A stretch of DNA of 64,000 nucleotides from assembly GCA_018806985.1 (NCBI GenBank), contig JADANN010000120.1, positions 1,550,001-1,614,000 on the forward strand, in the 5' to 3' direction. Shown piece after piece: positions 35,361 to 49,700 of the stretch. The position numbers and the translations under genes were made by a program. Source of the stretch: Angiostrongylus vasorum (taxonomy: Eukaryota; Nematoda; Chromadorea; Rhabditida; Metastrongylidae). The number at the start of each line of letters is the position of its first letter. Position 1 is the first letter of the stretch. The notes under the pieces were generated by a model that saw only the letters and a list, made by a program, of their open reading frames with translations, did not search any database and was not told where the DNA came from.

Positions 35361-35632
35361 GAAGGATGAAGCTTATGGCGCTGATCAATCTCCAGAAGGA
35401 TGCGCCGTGCATTCAACTTCATAAAGAATCGCTAGAGGTGCTTGAGTTCATATCTGGCTTATACAGTGGCTTACGGTGGCCTACTATTGTATCAAATCAG
35501 TGCTGCTATTCTCCCAAACAAGTATGGTACTAATCTGCCGAGCTCGGAGGAATGGAGGGCTTGTTGATTCCAATGCGTAAGGTCGTAGCAACGACTAGGT
35601 GAGTATTGCTGGACACCGTTGAGCTACACACT
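35361..35632 (-). repeat. Family B SINE, reversed copy
   Basis: GATGAAGCTTATGGCGCTGA at the tail side, the core CCCAAACAAGTATGGTACTAA, ending near GTTGAGCTACACACTC (decayed A box reversed). Confidence 0.72.
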
Positions 35633-36631
35633 CCTGTTTTGGACCTATAGTGTCCGTTTTCATCTCAATGGCTTAGAGAACTTTATTTCTTGCACTATTT
35701 GAATATATTCTACAAATGATTGAAAAGAAATCAATACAGGAGGGGTTAGACTTGAAAAGGGTTTTTTGCATTTAACAGTTCACAAAAATGTTTTTTTTTG
35801 TAAGAGTTCACTGATTAGTAGTTTAACCACGTTACGATAAATCATGATTATTTTATATAATGCGCTGATATGCCGAAATAGATGTACCATAAGTTGAAAA
35901 AACACGTCCAAATGTTGATATCGCGTTTGCAAGATATACCATTGCAGTAAGTAGAGGCATACAAAGCACGCATATCCATAAGATGATACAGCAAAGTCTC
36001 TTCTACAATCCTGTAATGGTCACAACACTGTAATCTCCTAGTTATGGAAAAAATTATTGTTTATTGTCAGGAAACCAGAAAAGATTAGGCGTCGTCCCAC
36101 GCGGTAGGGCTACTAAACGCTGCGTCTTGTGCCAATGTGTGAATGGATGTTTAACGTTAACGGCGTTTCTGTTGCAGTAATTTGCATACTGAGTGAATGA
36201 TTCTCTTCTCTGCGCCAGTCTTGAACTTTGCCGAGTTGTTGCTACCAAGCTAAAACTACCTGTGTATACTCTTTTCTGTTTACCGTATCCCATTTTCTTT
36301 ATTATGCATCTCATGAAATGGTGACATTCACATAAGTTGCTGTGCTTCATTACGTTACACTCACACTCGAAGTGGAAATCTCTGCATGGGCGGAGGTGGT
36401 TCCGATAGAAATCGCTCGGTTCCAGGACTGTTTTGACAGATTTCATCCCTGGTAATATCGGTGATTTTGTTTATTCCTTTTCTTTCACCACATATTTTAA
36501 GCATCGATCACTTTTTAGAAAACTATCTTCATTTGGTCACCATTTTTCTCTTTCTCGATGTTATTTGCAATAGTGCAATTTTTGCCTACATCGGATTTTC
36601 ACGATATTCTGTTTCCTTTATCAATTTCGTT

Positions 36632-36880
36632 AGGGGTGTGTGTAGCGCAGTGGTTATGTGCCTTGCACTACCTATGTGGTCTTTGACTCGATACCGTACT
36701 GAACAGATCAAGCCCCCCTATTCCTCCACATTCGGAAATTGGCATAAGACTAGACTGCGTGGGTAAAGAAAGCACTGACTTGATACATTGGCAAGGCATT
36801 GTGTAGGCCAGACATGCATTGTCGAGTGTGTGGTGCATGACTCAGAGATTGTTCAACACTGGGGGGAGCTTCATCCTTTT
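36632..36880 (+). repeat. Family B SINE, forward copy
   Basis: Head GTGTAGCGCAGTGGTTATG is a near-perfect tRNA A box; TTTGACTCGATACCG is a weakened B box. The core CCACATTCGGAAATTGGCAT follows, with tail GGGGGAGCTTCATCC. Confidence 0.75.
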
Positions 36881-37314
36881 GTCATTAATACCTCTAGATC
36901 AGTGAGGCAGAGTCTTTCCTATAAATATATCACGTTATAACCCCTCAAGTCCTCTAGGTACTTTCCAAATCTCTTCAGGCCTTTACATAATTCTTTATAA
37001 GAATTCAATTCAGTTCACGCAGTATTCCGCTGCTAGCTGCTGTCTAATACTATATTTTGATACGACCGCACATTCCACCAGTGATTCATAACAAACTGAA
37101 TACGGCTTTTTTTTCTGTAAATATTATCTTTTGCACCAACGATAAAGTGCAGTCGTATGTGCCGAAAATTGCCTTCATTTTTGTTGTAGTAACGATGTCG
37201 ACACGCTTCCATTTCATTTTATGCTTCATTTTTCCCATAATCAGCTACTATAACAAATCGTGGAATACTTTACAGATACATATGAAATCTAGCTAATATC
37301 TCAGAATTCTTGCT

Positions 37315-40300
37315 ATGGACCCTCGTGAAGCAGCACAATATGGGAATGTTGAGAGACTCCAGCAGTTACTTGATATTGGTGGGTGACCGTGCAAAAGATT
37401 TTTTCGCTACAAATTTCTTTATTCGTTATAACTACCAGTAAACATAATATTTGTCCCATACCTTTAGTCAATATGCTCTGCCATGCTTTTGCTGAAAGCA
37501 AAAAGTAAGTGGTTCTGATGGTGAACACGTTACTCCTTGGAAAAAGTAATGCCCACCCCAGACGCCTGCAGTCCGGAGTTTTGTAAATATCTCACCATCA
37601 TTGTGGTTGTATTACGCTTCAATCCTTTCATGAAAGAATAATGGACAGTAAATGAAAGTGACTACGTAAATGGCTTCTATTTTCTCGATTCGGAAGACTT
37701 GCCCTTTCCCTTGGGGGTTCCTAGAAGTCCAATTTCTGCCGTTCTAACTCCACTATGGATGGATATTGATGGAGAAAAGTAGGAAGCTCATAACTGTTCT
37801 GTACCGAAGTCGTTATGTTGTTTGATGAAGGACACAGGGAGTCCCCCGCTATACTAAGTAAAATCTAGTCGCAAGGTGGCAAATCCCACTCTGATCTGCA
37901 TAGGCTATGATTGTCAATAGTAACCAACTGAGAAAGCTGGAACACTGATGAAAGAGCCGTGCCGAGCCAACAGAGCGGCAGTCAGCGAAGTAAATTTTTG
38001 CAATATGAATTTTGTTTGGTCATCTATAAAGGTTGAAAGCGGTAAGCACCGTAGAGTAGATTGAATCTCTACTTGGTTTTCACAGTAACTTGCGGAAGAT
38101 TAACGCTCTCGCCACTGGTAACCCCTGTGGGAGTCATTTCGAAGTTCCCGAATTGGTCGGTATGACTTCTATAGGTTTCGTTTTCTTTCTGGTGGTTCAT
38201 TTTAAAACATAGAACTGTTTACCAACAGTTGTTGTAGTCAATCAATAGCTTGTAGAACACCTGTTGTGTTGAGCGTTAGTTGTGAAAACCTCTATCCTCT
38301 AGAAATATACGGAAAACCGTTTTCTGAGCGAGTTCACTGATCAGGGATTTGTGTGGTAATAGGCTGTTATTTCAATTCTAATTGCAATATCGAATCATAG
38401 TTATGTATACGTTGAAGATGCTGAAATAGAGGCATATAAGCTGCGAAACACTTCCAAATGCTGGCAGCAGTTTAACCTTTTATTTACTGCCTCATATTTT
38501 TTCACGATAGGGAGTTATCTGAAATATAACTGCAATGGTGCTGAGATATTTGCTAAACTTGAACCAAGTTTTTCCAAGTTTTCAAGTATCGCAGCACCAT
38601 TTTTACAATAGCGCGTTCGTTCCCCACCGCAAACACCTGCGGTCCGGAGTTTTGCAAATATCTCAGCACCATTGTGGCTGACAGCAGTGTTTCTGTAGTT
38701 GTTTGATGGACGCTAGTAACCTATAGTAAATCGCACCATTCCTATCATTCATACACACATAACGGTAGAGCAAGCTCTCGTCTACTTCTACAAACGTCGT
38801 GTTCATAGCCTGTCATGTTTTCCAGTTGTCGAAAAGTTATTTTTTATTGTTTAACAAACCAGCAACTGTATGAAGATTGCAAATTAGGCGTCTTCCATCT
38901 CAGCAGGGAAGCGAAATTAGGCATCATAGCGAGAATGTTAATGAAGCATCAGTTCAGCAATGCTATCCTTCCTGACAAATCTGGTATCATTTTCCTCACC
39001 CAGGAGGATTGGAAGGCTTAGTGAACTCGGCACATAGAGTATTACCATCGGCCGATCCACTGTGTATTCCAGGTTAGCGTTAATCACTGACTACAACGTT
39101 CCCTCATAAGATACCTCACTTTTAACCCTTGCAATCATCGAGTAGCTCGATTAAGCACCAGTAAAGTCTCCACTCATTCCTACTGCAGAACTGTTTCATG
39201 GTCTCTGTTGATTCACATGGCACTGTGAACGTCACACTTTTCATACCACGGCCCTTTATTTTCACTGCTCATAGTTCAATTTCTGCACACACGTTACTCT
39301 TTTCATATATAGTTAACATTCTTTACATATTTTATTTCATTTTGTTCTGTTCTAGAGGTACTCTACAATACATATGGGTTCGATCCGCGCCACGGGCTCA
39401 CCAAGCCTTCCATCTCTCTGGGGTCGACAAATTGGTACGAGACCCATTTGGGAGGATAGCAACACTGTTTAGATACAGCAGTGGGCCACTGCAAGTCATT
39501 GTTAAGGCCAGATGTGCATTCAGAACCTCAAACGATGCTTGATCAAGTCGAATGCATGGCGCATCCCTCAGGGTTTGATCAACACCGAAAGCTCTACCCT
39601 TTTTTTATCTGTTACTATATTATTTCTATTTCTGCCATTATCCTCCCGTTTATTTTGTTTTGCTTTATTTTCTTTATCATTTACATAATTATGAATTACT
39701 GGCAAAAAATTTTGCACATTTCGTACAAATTTTTAAATGGTCTAAATGGAACGTGTTTGAGGCTTCTGATACATTTGCTATGAATTTGCCCTGAATGCTT
39801 TGTAGCATATCCCAAGACCGAATTTCCTTTAACCTCGGCATTGATCAATATTTTTTTGCAGCATATTCGAAGCTTTGTAGCAAATTTGGAGTCGTAGTAA
39901 TTTAACAAGACCTTGCAGCGCTCAGTGGCAACGTACCTAGTTCTTCGAAAATCACATATTGTCTTCCAGTAAACTACTAGGATGAAATGATAATACCAAT
40001 ATGTATTTGACTGTTTTATGAGCAGATCCCGATATCAGAGCAAATACTCACGTACTTATTTCCATGGATGGCCCGTCCTCACTGGTTGTGCCGGCCTCAG
40101 CATAATTTATATTTACTGGTTTAACCATTGTGGTTCTCTGGAGTCCGAGATCAGCTTACCCGCAGCCTTCCTCAGGTCATCACCATTCCAGCCAGTTGCG
40201 GCCTTTGTGGATCAGAGAAAGATTTGCCACCATGCAACTAGTTTGGTACGTTGACGATGGTATTGGTTTACTCTTAGCTGGACTTCAGGATGAAAACGTC

Positions 40301-40717
40301 GGGCTCCTTCTCAGCTCAGGAGACCCTGCTGGAAGGATGAGCCCCTCGGTATACATAGCAACTTGACACTCAGATACACCTCCCATCCGTGATGTGGCGA
40401 TAAACCGTTGGGAGACAGGGACAAATAATCCATAGTGATGTCTTCTTTCATCGAAGGTGCAGTTTTCGTATGACCCTGTTATATTTGACCAATCATCATC
40501 GTCGTATTCGTTTTTGTTAATAGACTCAGCATTTCTCTATGTGCTAATTCAGTAGAGAAAATGTGTGCCTGCCTTGGGTGCTGTCTTGCATGACTTCATG
40601 GTTGCCCTAGTGTGAATCTCACTTGGGTAGTCAAGTCTTTATGTATAAACAGTACAAAATAGCTGTAGATGGCAATAACGATTGTACACCAGTGATGTGC
40701 AGAAGGTTAAAGTGTTC

Positions 40718-40763
<46 letters not shown>

Positions 40764-43700
40764 ATGTATTCAAATCATATACTGTAAAACTTTTAAATAG
40801 TTATAATAGTTAAATATATATAATATAACAACATTTAATATATTTATATAATTAACATACACCTCCCAACGGTTTACGACTTCATCGTGGCTCGGAGGTA
40901 TTCCTGGGTGTCGGGCTGCGATGTACAGCTGGGGGATCCCGTCTCCCAGCGGGGCCTCCCAAGCTGAGAAGGAGTCTGGCGTTTCCATGAGAAAGACTAG
41001 CTAGGAGAAAACCAATACCACGAGCAAATCTCCCCATGATCCACGAGGGCGGCGACTGCTTGGGCTTGTGACGACCTGGGCAGACTTTGGCCAGGTTGTC
41101 CTGGGGACTCTTGGGAACCACAATGGCTAGATGAGCGAAATTTAAAAAAAATTGAAATTGTGCGGGGGCCCGCACAACCAGTGAAGAGGGGGCCATCTGA
41201 GTGTCCAAGTAATTAGCATACATATATTTATTTATTAGTGGTAACAGGAGTACAAAAAAGCGCTAGTAATGATACACGCACAGTAAAAAAAATTTCATAC
41301 GTCACAAGAATGCGAATATATTGTAACATGTAGTAAATATGCACGTATATACCTCTGCAACAATAGACGAAATTCCTTCTTTAAGTATTTTAGTCCTTTT
41401 TCTCCCATTATCGAAGATTAATATCGCTCTTTTTGTACTGATAGCGAATGCCGGACAAAATTAGCAAGCCCGCATCAACGAGAAACTAGGCGTCGTCCCC
41501 CCATGGCCACCACCACTGGAAATTAGACGTCGGACGGTACCCGCTAGCAGTATTTTCTCTAAAATTTGCATTTAAGGTGCCATAACCCCTGATTGGACTG
41601 ATTCTGATGACTGTTCTCTTCTGCACTGGGCAGCCATAAATAATCGACTTCGTGTGAGTTCGATGTTAAACAGGAAGTTCGCTGTAGCAGGTGTTCAATA
41701 AGTGACACAAGCTTAACTCAGAGTTTTTTCATAGATGAGAAGGCAAAGTTGGCTTTTTTTTTCAAAAAAAAAGAGTATTTGCACTCTCGTATAAATATGG
41801 AGCTCTGAAAAACTACTTTATACGTTCTTTCACCCAGTACTATCAGAGTGATTTATTTGTAAACGCTGCTTTATCCTACCACTTTCGTGCTCAGGTAGCT
41901 GAGCTTTTACTTCGGCGACAGGCGAATGTGAATGCTGTGGGTGGTGTGCTTGCATCCACTCCACTTCATTGGGCTGCCAGACAAGGTCACGTTCAAATGG
42001 TTGCATTTCTGGTAACTAATGGTGCTGAGATGGGAAAAAAGAGACGTTGAAGGTTCATTCTCTGTTCATAACAACAATAGTTGATGTGGTGCTTTTCATT
42101 AAAATTTGCATGTTTATGAAGGCTTCACGCCATTACACGTAGCGGCTCAGTTCGGTGCAACACCAGTGGTCGGCTATTTAATTGCTCGGGGGGCAATCTG
42201 TGGACGCTCCGGATGAGTCTCGGATAACACCAGCGATGTGGGCGGCGGCGAAGGTGAGTTGTCTGGGGTGCTGTGTATCTGCTCAATGTTTTATGCTATT
42301 ATCGTATGCATAATCTTGAGCACGTTAAAAAATTGTTGACAAAAAACAAACGAAAACTGAGGAAATGTTGACAGAAAACATCGGTCTAGTTCATAGCTGA
42401 TGAGTGGGAAAAGTCGTTGAGCACGCACGATGCAGCTCACTCATTAACTGCGAAAGCCAGTTTTCACCTTTATTGGGGGGAACTCACTCATGGTTTATTC
42501 ATCTCATGGATAACGGGGTGTTGGATTTTAGTGTCTTCAATTCGATCCTCTCCAACTTTTTGATCACTCTGGGTGCCGACGTCAACAAATCCGACGCAAC
42601 CTATCACAACACACCTCTTCATTGGGCTGCTACCAATGGGAATTTTACTGCTGTGAATACTCTTCTGAAAGGTAAATTAATTGTTGACGGAAACTGATAA
42701 GGTTTTACGACTTTTCATATTATTTGGTTTCCAGTTGTCCTTAAGAATAATGTACGCATATTCTTGGATTATGAAGCTAATCCAAGCAATTTTTACTTGT
42801 CGTTAGTAGTAAACTACAATCATCAACACACTATGCTTCCATTGAAGTTTTTTTATTGGTTAAAATGCAGTTCCGGTATTCGACAAGATTGGAGATTTTT
42901 ACTCCAATTATCATTATTATTATTACTACTATTTCATTATTACTAATTGGTGGGAAGAAAATTCTACGCTTTAGCGGGATGCGATTTGGCTGCAATGAAT
43001 CGCGACAACGAAACGGCTCTGGATATCGCTGTTCGTCGTGGTGACAACGCACTCATCTCTCGTATGGAGTTGGCTGCTCGACAGAAAGGACTCAAGAATT
43101 CCACCTGGCGTCAAAAATTGACCGAGAGCAAGGTATTCAGAATTTATGGATCACCGAGAGAAATATTTTCTACGTCTTATTTATATATCGTCGGTAAGAA
43201 CTTCGGAGAAGCTCTTCGATAGTTTTGAAATTCGATGCTCACTGGCATTCTTTGTTTCCTTTCCTTTTATTAGATCCAAAACATGACCAATTTGTGAATT
43301 TTCAAGTTTCTTCCTATGTTATTTCATTCAGTTTCAGAACATTGCGCGACGGATCCTCTGGTGCTTTCCGTTCTTCATGTACTTGTGTATATGGCTGATC
43401 CTACACCACAACACATCCTTGTTTGTCAAATTAGCATACCTTACCCTTATGTGCATAATTTGCAGATACTTCCCTCTGTGAGTTTTCTTTCATTTCATTC
43501 AATGAATGTAGGCACTTCGAAGGTTTTTTTCGATGTTGATATTTGGAATGAGCATTATGACTAATTATCTAGGAAATATTTTGACTCTGCAGCAGAAGAA
43601 CCAGTAAAATATTGTTGAAAATAAAAAATGCCAATAGAGGTGACTCTCTTGCTGTCATATATGTAGTACAGGAGTGGTCACCTTTCTAAGCTTGACACTG

Positions 43701-46700
43701 TGATGCTTCACACCATCAATTTTCCACAATTATTTCTTTTTTCTTCTCAGTTATTCGGTTAAGGACTTGAAGAATCTTCACAGCATTTTTGAAAATTTTG
43801 TAACTCGAAATACTGAAGTCGGTGATGTACCGCGTCGTATATAATGTCAACCCAAATTGCTCAGTTCGAACCTTCGAAACTTAGCTCTTTTCTAAGATGT
43901 AGAAGAATGTTCTTCGAGGGCAATACATTTGTGAATAGATCATGTAAAGAGAAAATTTATCGACAGATTGGCATAGAAAACAGTGGTGTGGTCTCTATGG
44001 GATCCTGGTGTTGTCTAGCGACATAATCTAAGATGGGCATAAATGTTTGTGATTCACCTCAACCTCTGAAGTCACATCTTATCGACTTGTGAGTTTCAGG
44101 AAAGTAGAGGCGACATAAGTGTACTCAAGCTAGACCATCAAAGATGATTACGAGGGATCCGAACAAACGGACAATATGCTGGGCCGTCAAAAAATAATGA
44201 AGATGGGATATCCAAATTTACAAGCACAAATCGGTTTTAGTTTGTGCTTGTGACACGAAGAATGATCTCCTTCAGAGACCGATTGATAGGAGTCGATTGT
44301 CCACAGCCATTCGTCCTCGCAATATGGATCTTCTTGGTCGTGTCCAGTTGGATTTTCTAAACTGGATCACAACTCAAATAAGGACTTCACCTCTGGACAC
44401 CTCTGGACAATCGACTCGGATCAATCCGGTTCTGAAGAAGACGAAGACGTCGAAACGTTAGAAAAAACGTCCATAAAAAACCTCGTGTAAACTGAACAAT
44501 GTAAAAAACTTAGTGATTGTTCATTCTGAAGTTAAATGATGGTCGGTTTTTGAAAAGTATGAAAGTGCAATTTCACTTTACAACAGCACCATCGTAATTA
44601 TCGTTGCCAGCGCGCTTGTCGTTGCTTTTTGTTTGGAAGAGGTACGATTATAAAGCGAAAGAATGCTCGATGGCACTTTGATTTCTTCTCCAATTATCGA
44701 TTGCCTTGTCTAAGTGATGATTTTAAATGGACTGTAACGGAATTCGAAAAGCCTGCAGAATATTCGAGATGGCGTGGACTTTTCTAGTTATGTTCCGAAA
44801 TTATTTAGCAAGTTGTCATTATAGAGTGTTGACGAGTGTTGTTATGTGAGGAAGATATATTTTTTTGCTTGGGTCACTATCGTAAATTAAAGTCTTCCAA
44901 TTTCTGAAGTTAATCATCCTAGCCACCAGTGGTTTTCATAGATAGAGGCTATAATTATTACGTTACTTTCAAGGCCCAGTAATATCACAAGGAACACTGT
45001 CGTGGGGACCTAATTTCCGAATGTGTGATGGCAATTCTCCGGTGACAGTTGTGAGCATGGTTCCTATAAAGGAACCAACTTTTATCTGTAGTAAGAGTGT
45101 GCTTCAGAAAGTTCTAGTGCGAGTGAAGAGGCGCTGATTGGCTGTTTCTTATTCGGTTTGCTTTATTAGAGTCGAAGAGGAATGTATAATGAGTAAGCAT
45201 TTCCATGGCCGAGGCAATCTATATAGTTGTCGATGGTTGACCACCATATTCTAATACAATAATTCACTCTTATTTTCTGTGTATTTTAAACGTTGCAAAA
45301 CTTTATTTTTTTAGCCCATCACTTCTGTGTTCATGTTTATGTTGTATTATTTGTGTTACAACTACTTTATTTTTCAGTTTTAATTCTTGGATTTTTTAGG
45401 AAATTCCACAGTTACGATTTAATGGAGTCCATTCCACCGTCAGTGGCAGTATCGACAACGGTCACATTGATTCTAACATGGTTTTTTTTATCTACAGCCC
45501 ATATCTACATGGTAAGGATCAGTTTCAATGCTTTTTTAGATGTCTCTTTAACACGCTGAGCAACGGTGAATAAAACTTAAAAAAACTCGAAAATCACCAT
45601 GAATCCTTCATTTGTGGGTTTTTTTTTCAATTGGAACGACTTGGCCATATTACCGTATAAGAATTGACGGCAGTCCTTGACTACAACCAGCCAGGAGTGG
45701 CTTGCTATTTGGACAAGCTTATCTATCGGGATTTTTTTTGCATTGGATATCGTATCTTCTCAGCATTACACTATAAGGAAGCACCTATGAGGAATTGCTT
45801 TTCCAACTTCCTTCATCTCTATGGAGAACAGTTTTTTGGACGATAGCTTCATTGAAGAGAGAAGTTTCATCACGAATTTGGTTCACATCAGTAAGCATCA
45901 TTGTCTATCCTTTTGAGTGCTGCTCCGCTCCCATATGGACACCTTGCGTCAACTTGATGAAGGTTCTTTTGCTTTTTTTATGAACTTGGAAAAGATACGA
46001 ATTCTTGAACGGAATTACTACGACCGCAGCCTCCTGTTCTGCTTAACATAAGAAGCTCACTGATGCTGTACGACGAAAACTTTCGAAAGTCGATCAAGTT
46101 CTCTTCCCACATTATAACTCTCGTTTGCTTTTTGTGAAACGAACTACGTATGTGCCATTGAACAGTAGATAAGGAGTACTACTTAGCTGGAATGCTCCTA
46201 CATGCATGCACTACATCTTTCGACTATTACCTCTTCGAATTGCTGAAAATAACCTAGAGAGGAAACCACTGGGGGGTCAGTTCCAAGTCGGAAACGAGAT
46301 CGAGATGCTTCCTTGCTGTCCACTTGAGCTCTGCACAGTAGACCTTCAAAAGCTGAGCTCTGCACAGTAGACCTTCAAAAGCTTTTTTTGTCTCGAAATT
46401 GCGACTGGTAAAGGAGATGGTTGTATTGAAGTTTGACTTTATAGGTTAGCAAATATATTAGATTCAGTAGAGAGAAGCATCTACTATGTCGCAGGAATTT
46501 TAGATCTACATAATGTGTTTTTTTAGCGCGGTCGTTTATGTAGCTCAATGGCGTTTAGAAGATTAGCTTTTGCAGCGTTTACCGCATTTCTCTATGCACA
46601 TATTTAAATAATTCTGCATAGTTTTGGAAAACATCGTGAGATATCAGTGAAATTTCAGAACCAATAGTGATTTTTTACTGATAAAACTGATTGGAAAGCG

Positions 46701-49700
46701 AGAAGAGTCAATTTGATGGGTTATGGAGTGGTATAATACAGCGCGTGTAGCGCAGTAGTTCGAGACGTTCTGTAATACACATGGGATCGATCCTCACGCT
46801 ACAGGCTCACCAAGCCTTCCATCCCTCCGGGGTCGACAAATTGGCACTAGACTTGTCTGGGAGGATAGCAACTCTAGCTCAACACATCGGTAGCCTACCG
46901 CGAGTCATTGTAAAAGCCAGATATGCATTCAATCACTTCCAACGATGCTTGATGAAGTTGAATGCATGACGCATCCCCCAGGGATTGATCAACATCGATA
47001 GCTTTATCCTTTATCCTTTATGTATTATGGCGGATTCATTTCATTCTTGCAGTTTTTCAATAGTTCCCAACGATTAAACACAGTTGAATTTTATCTAATT
47101 TCATTTTCGACTCGCGTACGCATATGACCTGTCTCAGGACATTAACGTCATGTGTAGAAGTCTTCCAATGCTTTACCGCCTCAACGTGGCTACGAGATGT
47201 TTCCGGTTGTCGAACTGTCGTTATATGTAATTCTGGATCTCACTCGGATAACATGGTTACGGAAGCTGAGAATTAAGATAGATCGACGCTGCGCCTGCCG
47301 AATCTGTGCTTTATCGTAAATAGTAAAACAAAGGGCTTTTCCGGAAAGAACGATGTATTTCCCTTAAAGAAGCAGAGCTCACTTACTGAACTTCACGAGA
47401 ATCACTTGTTGATTAACGCTTTCAAGTGTATAAGTGATATGTTGGAAATAAACTGGCTGAACTGTATTAATCACTTCCTAGAACACTAGTGTACCTCTTT
47501 CTCAGTGCCCAGCGTAAGCAGTTGTGTTCCATTAAAGGTATGTGGTTCTCCTTGCAGCCAAGATTTCGCGTAATATTTAACGAATAACACCCAAGGTGAT
47601 TTTCGGACCACTAACGGTAATTTTTTGATCACTAAAGCGTTCGAAGATGGCTTAACTTGGTGAGCCACTCGAAACGTTTCTGTAGAGTGCCGCTATGCCC
47701 AAGAACTCCATTACACAAGTGCTGCATCGATGTATACTATGTAGATGATCGAGGAACTTTTAAGTATTAAAAAAGATGGGCTGTTACATATTTCAGTACC
47801 TGGATGAATGTTGGATTATAAACCGCGCTAGATTTAAAATCATCTGGAGTAGGTGAAGTCCTCGCAAACGCTAGCCATCGACAAGTAGATGTTATGTTAA
47901 CAACCTCTCATCGGTCCATGAAGAACACAGAAACTTGTTAATTAATGTTGATGCTAGTATTACATCTTGGAAACATCTAGTTTAAATACCAATCTTCTCT
48001 CAAGATTGTTGGATTATTTTCTTGCATCCAGGAGTATCCGATATATGAATAAAGCTAAAGCTTTATTTGTATATCCGATAAAGCTCTCGGCGTTGATCGA
48101 TCCCTGAAGGATGCGCCATGCATTCGACGTCATTAGGCATCGTTAGAGATGAGTGAGGGCATATCTGGCCTTTACAATGCCTCATGGTGGTGAATCAATG
48201 CATCGAGCCAGTGCTACTATCCTCTCGGACAAGTCTAGTACCAACTTGCTCTATCCTGGAGGGATGGAAGGCTTGGTGTGCCTGAGGCGCGGGGATCGAT
48301 TCTACGTGTGTGTTGCAGGGCGCCTCCGTCCACTGCGCCACACGCGCCCTTCCGATATATCATTAGTAATTCTATTGTGGCATATTTTTCAATGCACGGA
48401 CTGGTTAAGTATTTCCTAGGTGATTTCTCCATTAATATTCACTGACCTGTATGAGCGATATTCAGCTCATATACAGGAGAGGACAATTCACCTCCTAAGC
48501 AAATTTATATTTCATGTTATAGTAAGTTTTATCAGTTGAGGTGAAACCATTGAGAAACAACAAAGCGATCTAACAAGCAGGATTTCTTAAAGCAGAATAT
48601 GATATTGCTCTTAGAGATGTAGAATGAAGCTTTTCTATAAGTCTGTCAAGTTCTCAACTCTTACAAATACTCTAGTTATCAAAAAAACTGACAATGAACC
48701 TTATGTGTGATGTATAAAATATGCACAGCTACTTAGTTGATTGGAACCGAAATATCTTCTGTTTCATTTGTTTGGGGCTTCTATCGGGATGTTGATGATT
48801 ATAGTTCGGCTTTTCCATCCCTCTGCTTTAAAGTGCGAATATCGCTTTTTGTTCAACCGCTAAGTACTTAAATGTTTCGCAGCAATTTTCTTACGGTTTC
48901 TAACGAAGTAAAAAATGTTGGAGATTCTTCGATGACAATTCGTTTAGGTACATGCAGATCGCATTTTCGTTATTCATATTCATTCTACCGTTCACATTCT
49001 TCACGGTGGCTTGTTCTGATCCGGGTTATATTAGCACAAATTATCAGGAAAGGTGACTGTCTCAGATGTACAAGTTTTTGTGTTTACTACTTTACTTCTA
49101 CTTTCTTACTATGGAGATTTTTTTTTGTTTCCTGAAATAAAAATAGTAAAACTGCACTGAAATAATGCCACCTATCAAACATACATTGTTATAATGTTAA
49201 ACTATTCATCACTTTCAAGTTAGCACACTGTCGATGGTGTGTTGCTTCAGTGATTCGAGGAGGTCTCCGCGTATGTCCTTCTGCGAGGTACAACGATGGC
49301 TTCACAGACCTGCCATGTCGCCATCACCATTTCTGTGAAGATGCTTAATTTGTGCTTAATTTGTCCTTGTCTCGCAAGAAACTTCCTAACAAGATAGCAA
49401 ACCACCCTACTGTTCTCGACAGCCATCGAGAATGGTAAACCATCCACTATATTTACAAGAGCCAGTCCTGCTACGGCTGTCTTGAAATTCCATTGATGAA
49501 AAGCTTGTCAAATGAGACCGGACCACACCAATAAATTGGGAATTGCATTTAACTTCGGCATGCTTCTGTCCTATTCACTAATTGAATGACTGTTCTCAAT
49601 GAAGACTGTTGCTTCTTATAATGATGCCACTTATGAATGAAAGGACAGTCAGTTCTCAGTATGCGAAGAAGAAACTCAGAAAAGACCGCTTGTCATAATA

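Noticed and set aside
40719..40760. AT run as a functional element
   Set aside because: Plain dinucleotide microsatellite; no associated structure beyond its own self-complementarity.
43133..43222. Continuation of the ankyrin exon past 43132 ([13 protein letters not shown]...)
   Set aside because: GTATTC at 43133 works as a donor and the next exon (43338) continues the family sequence in the correct phase; the read-through has no similarity.
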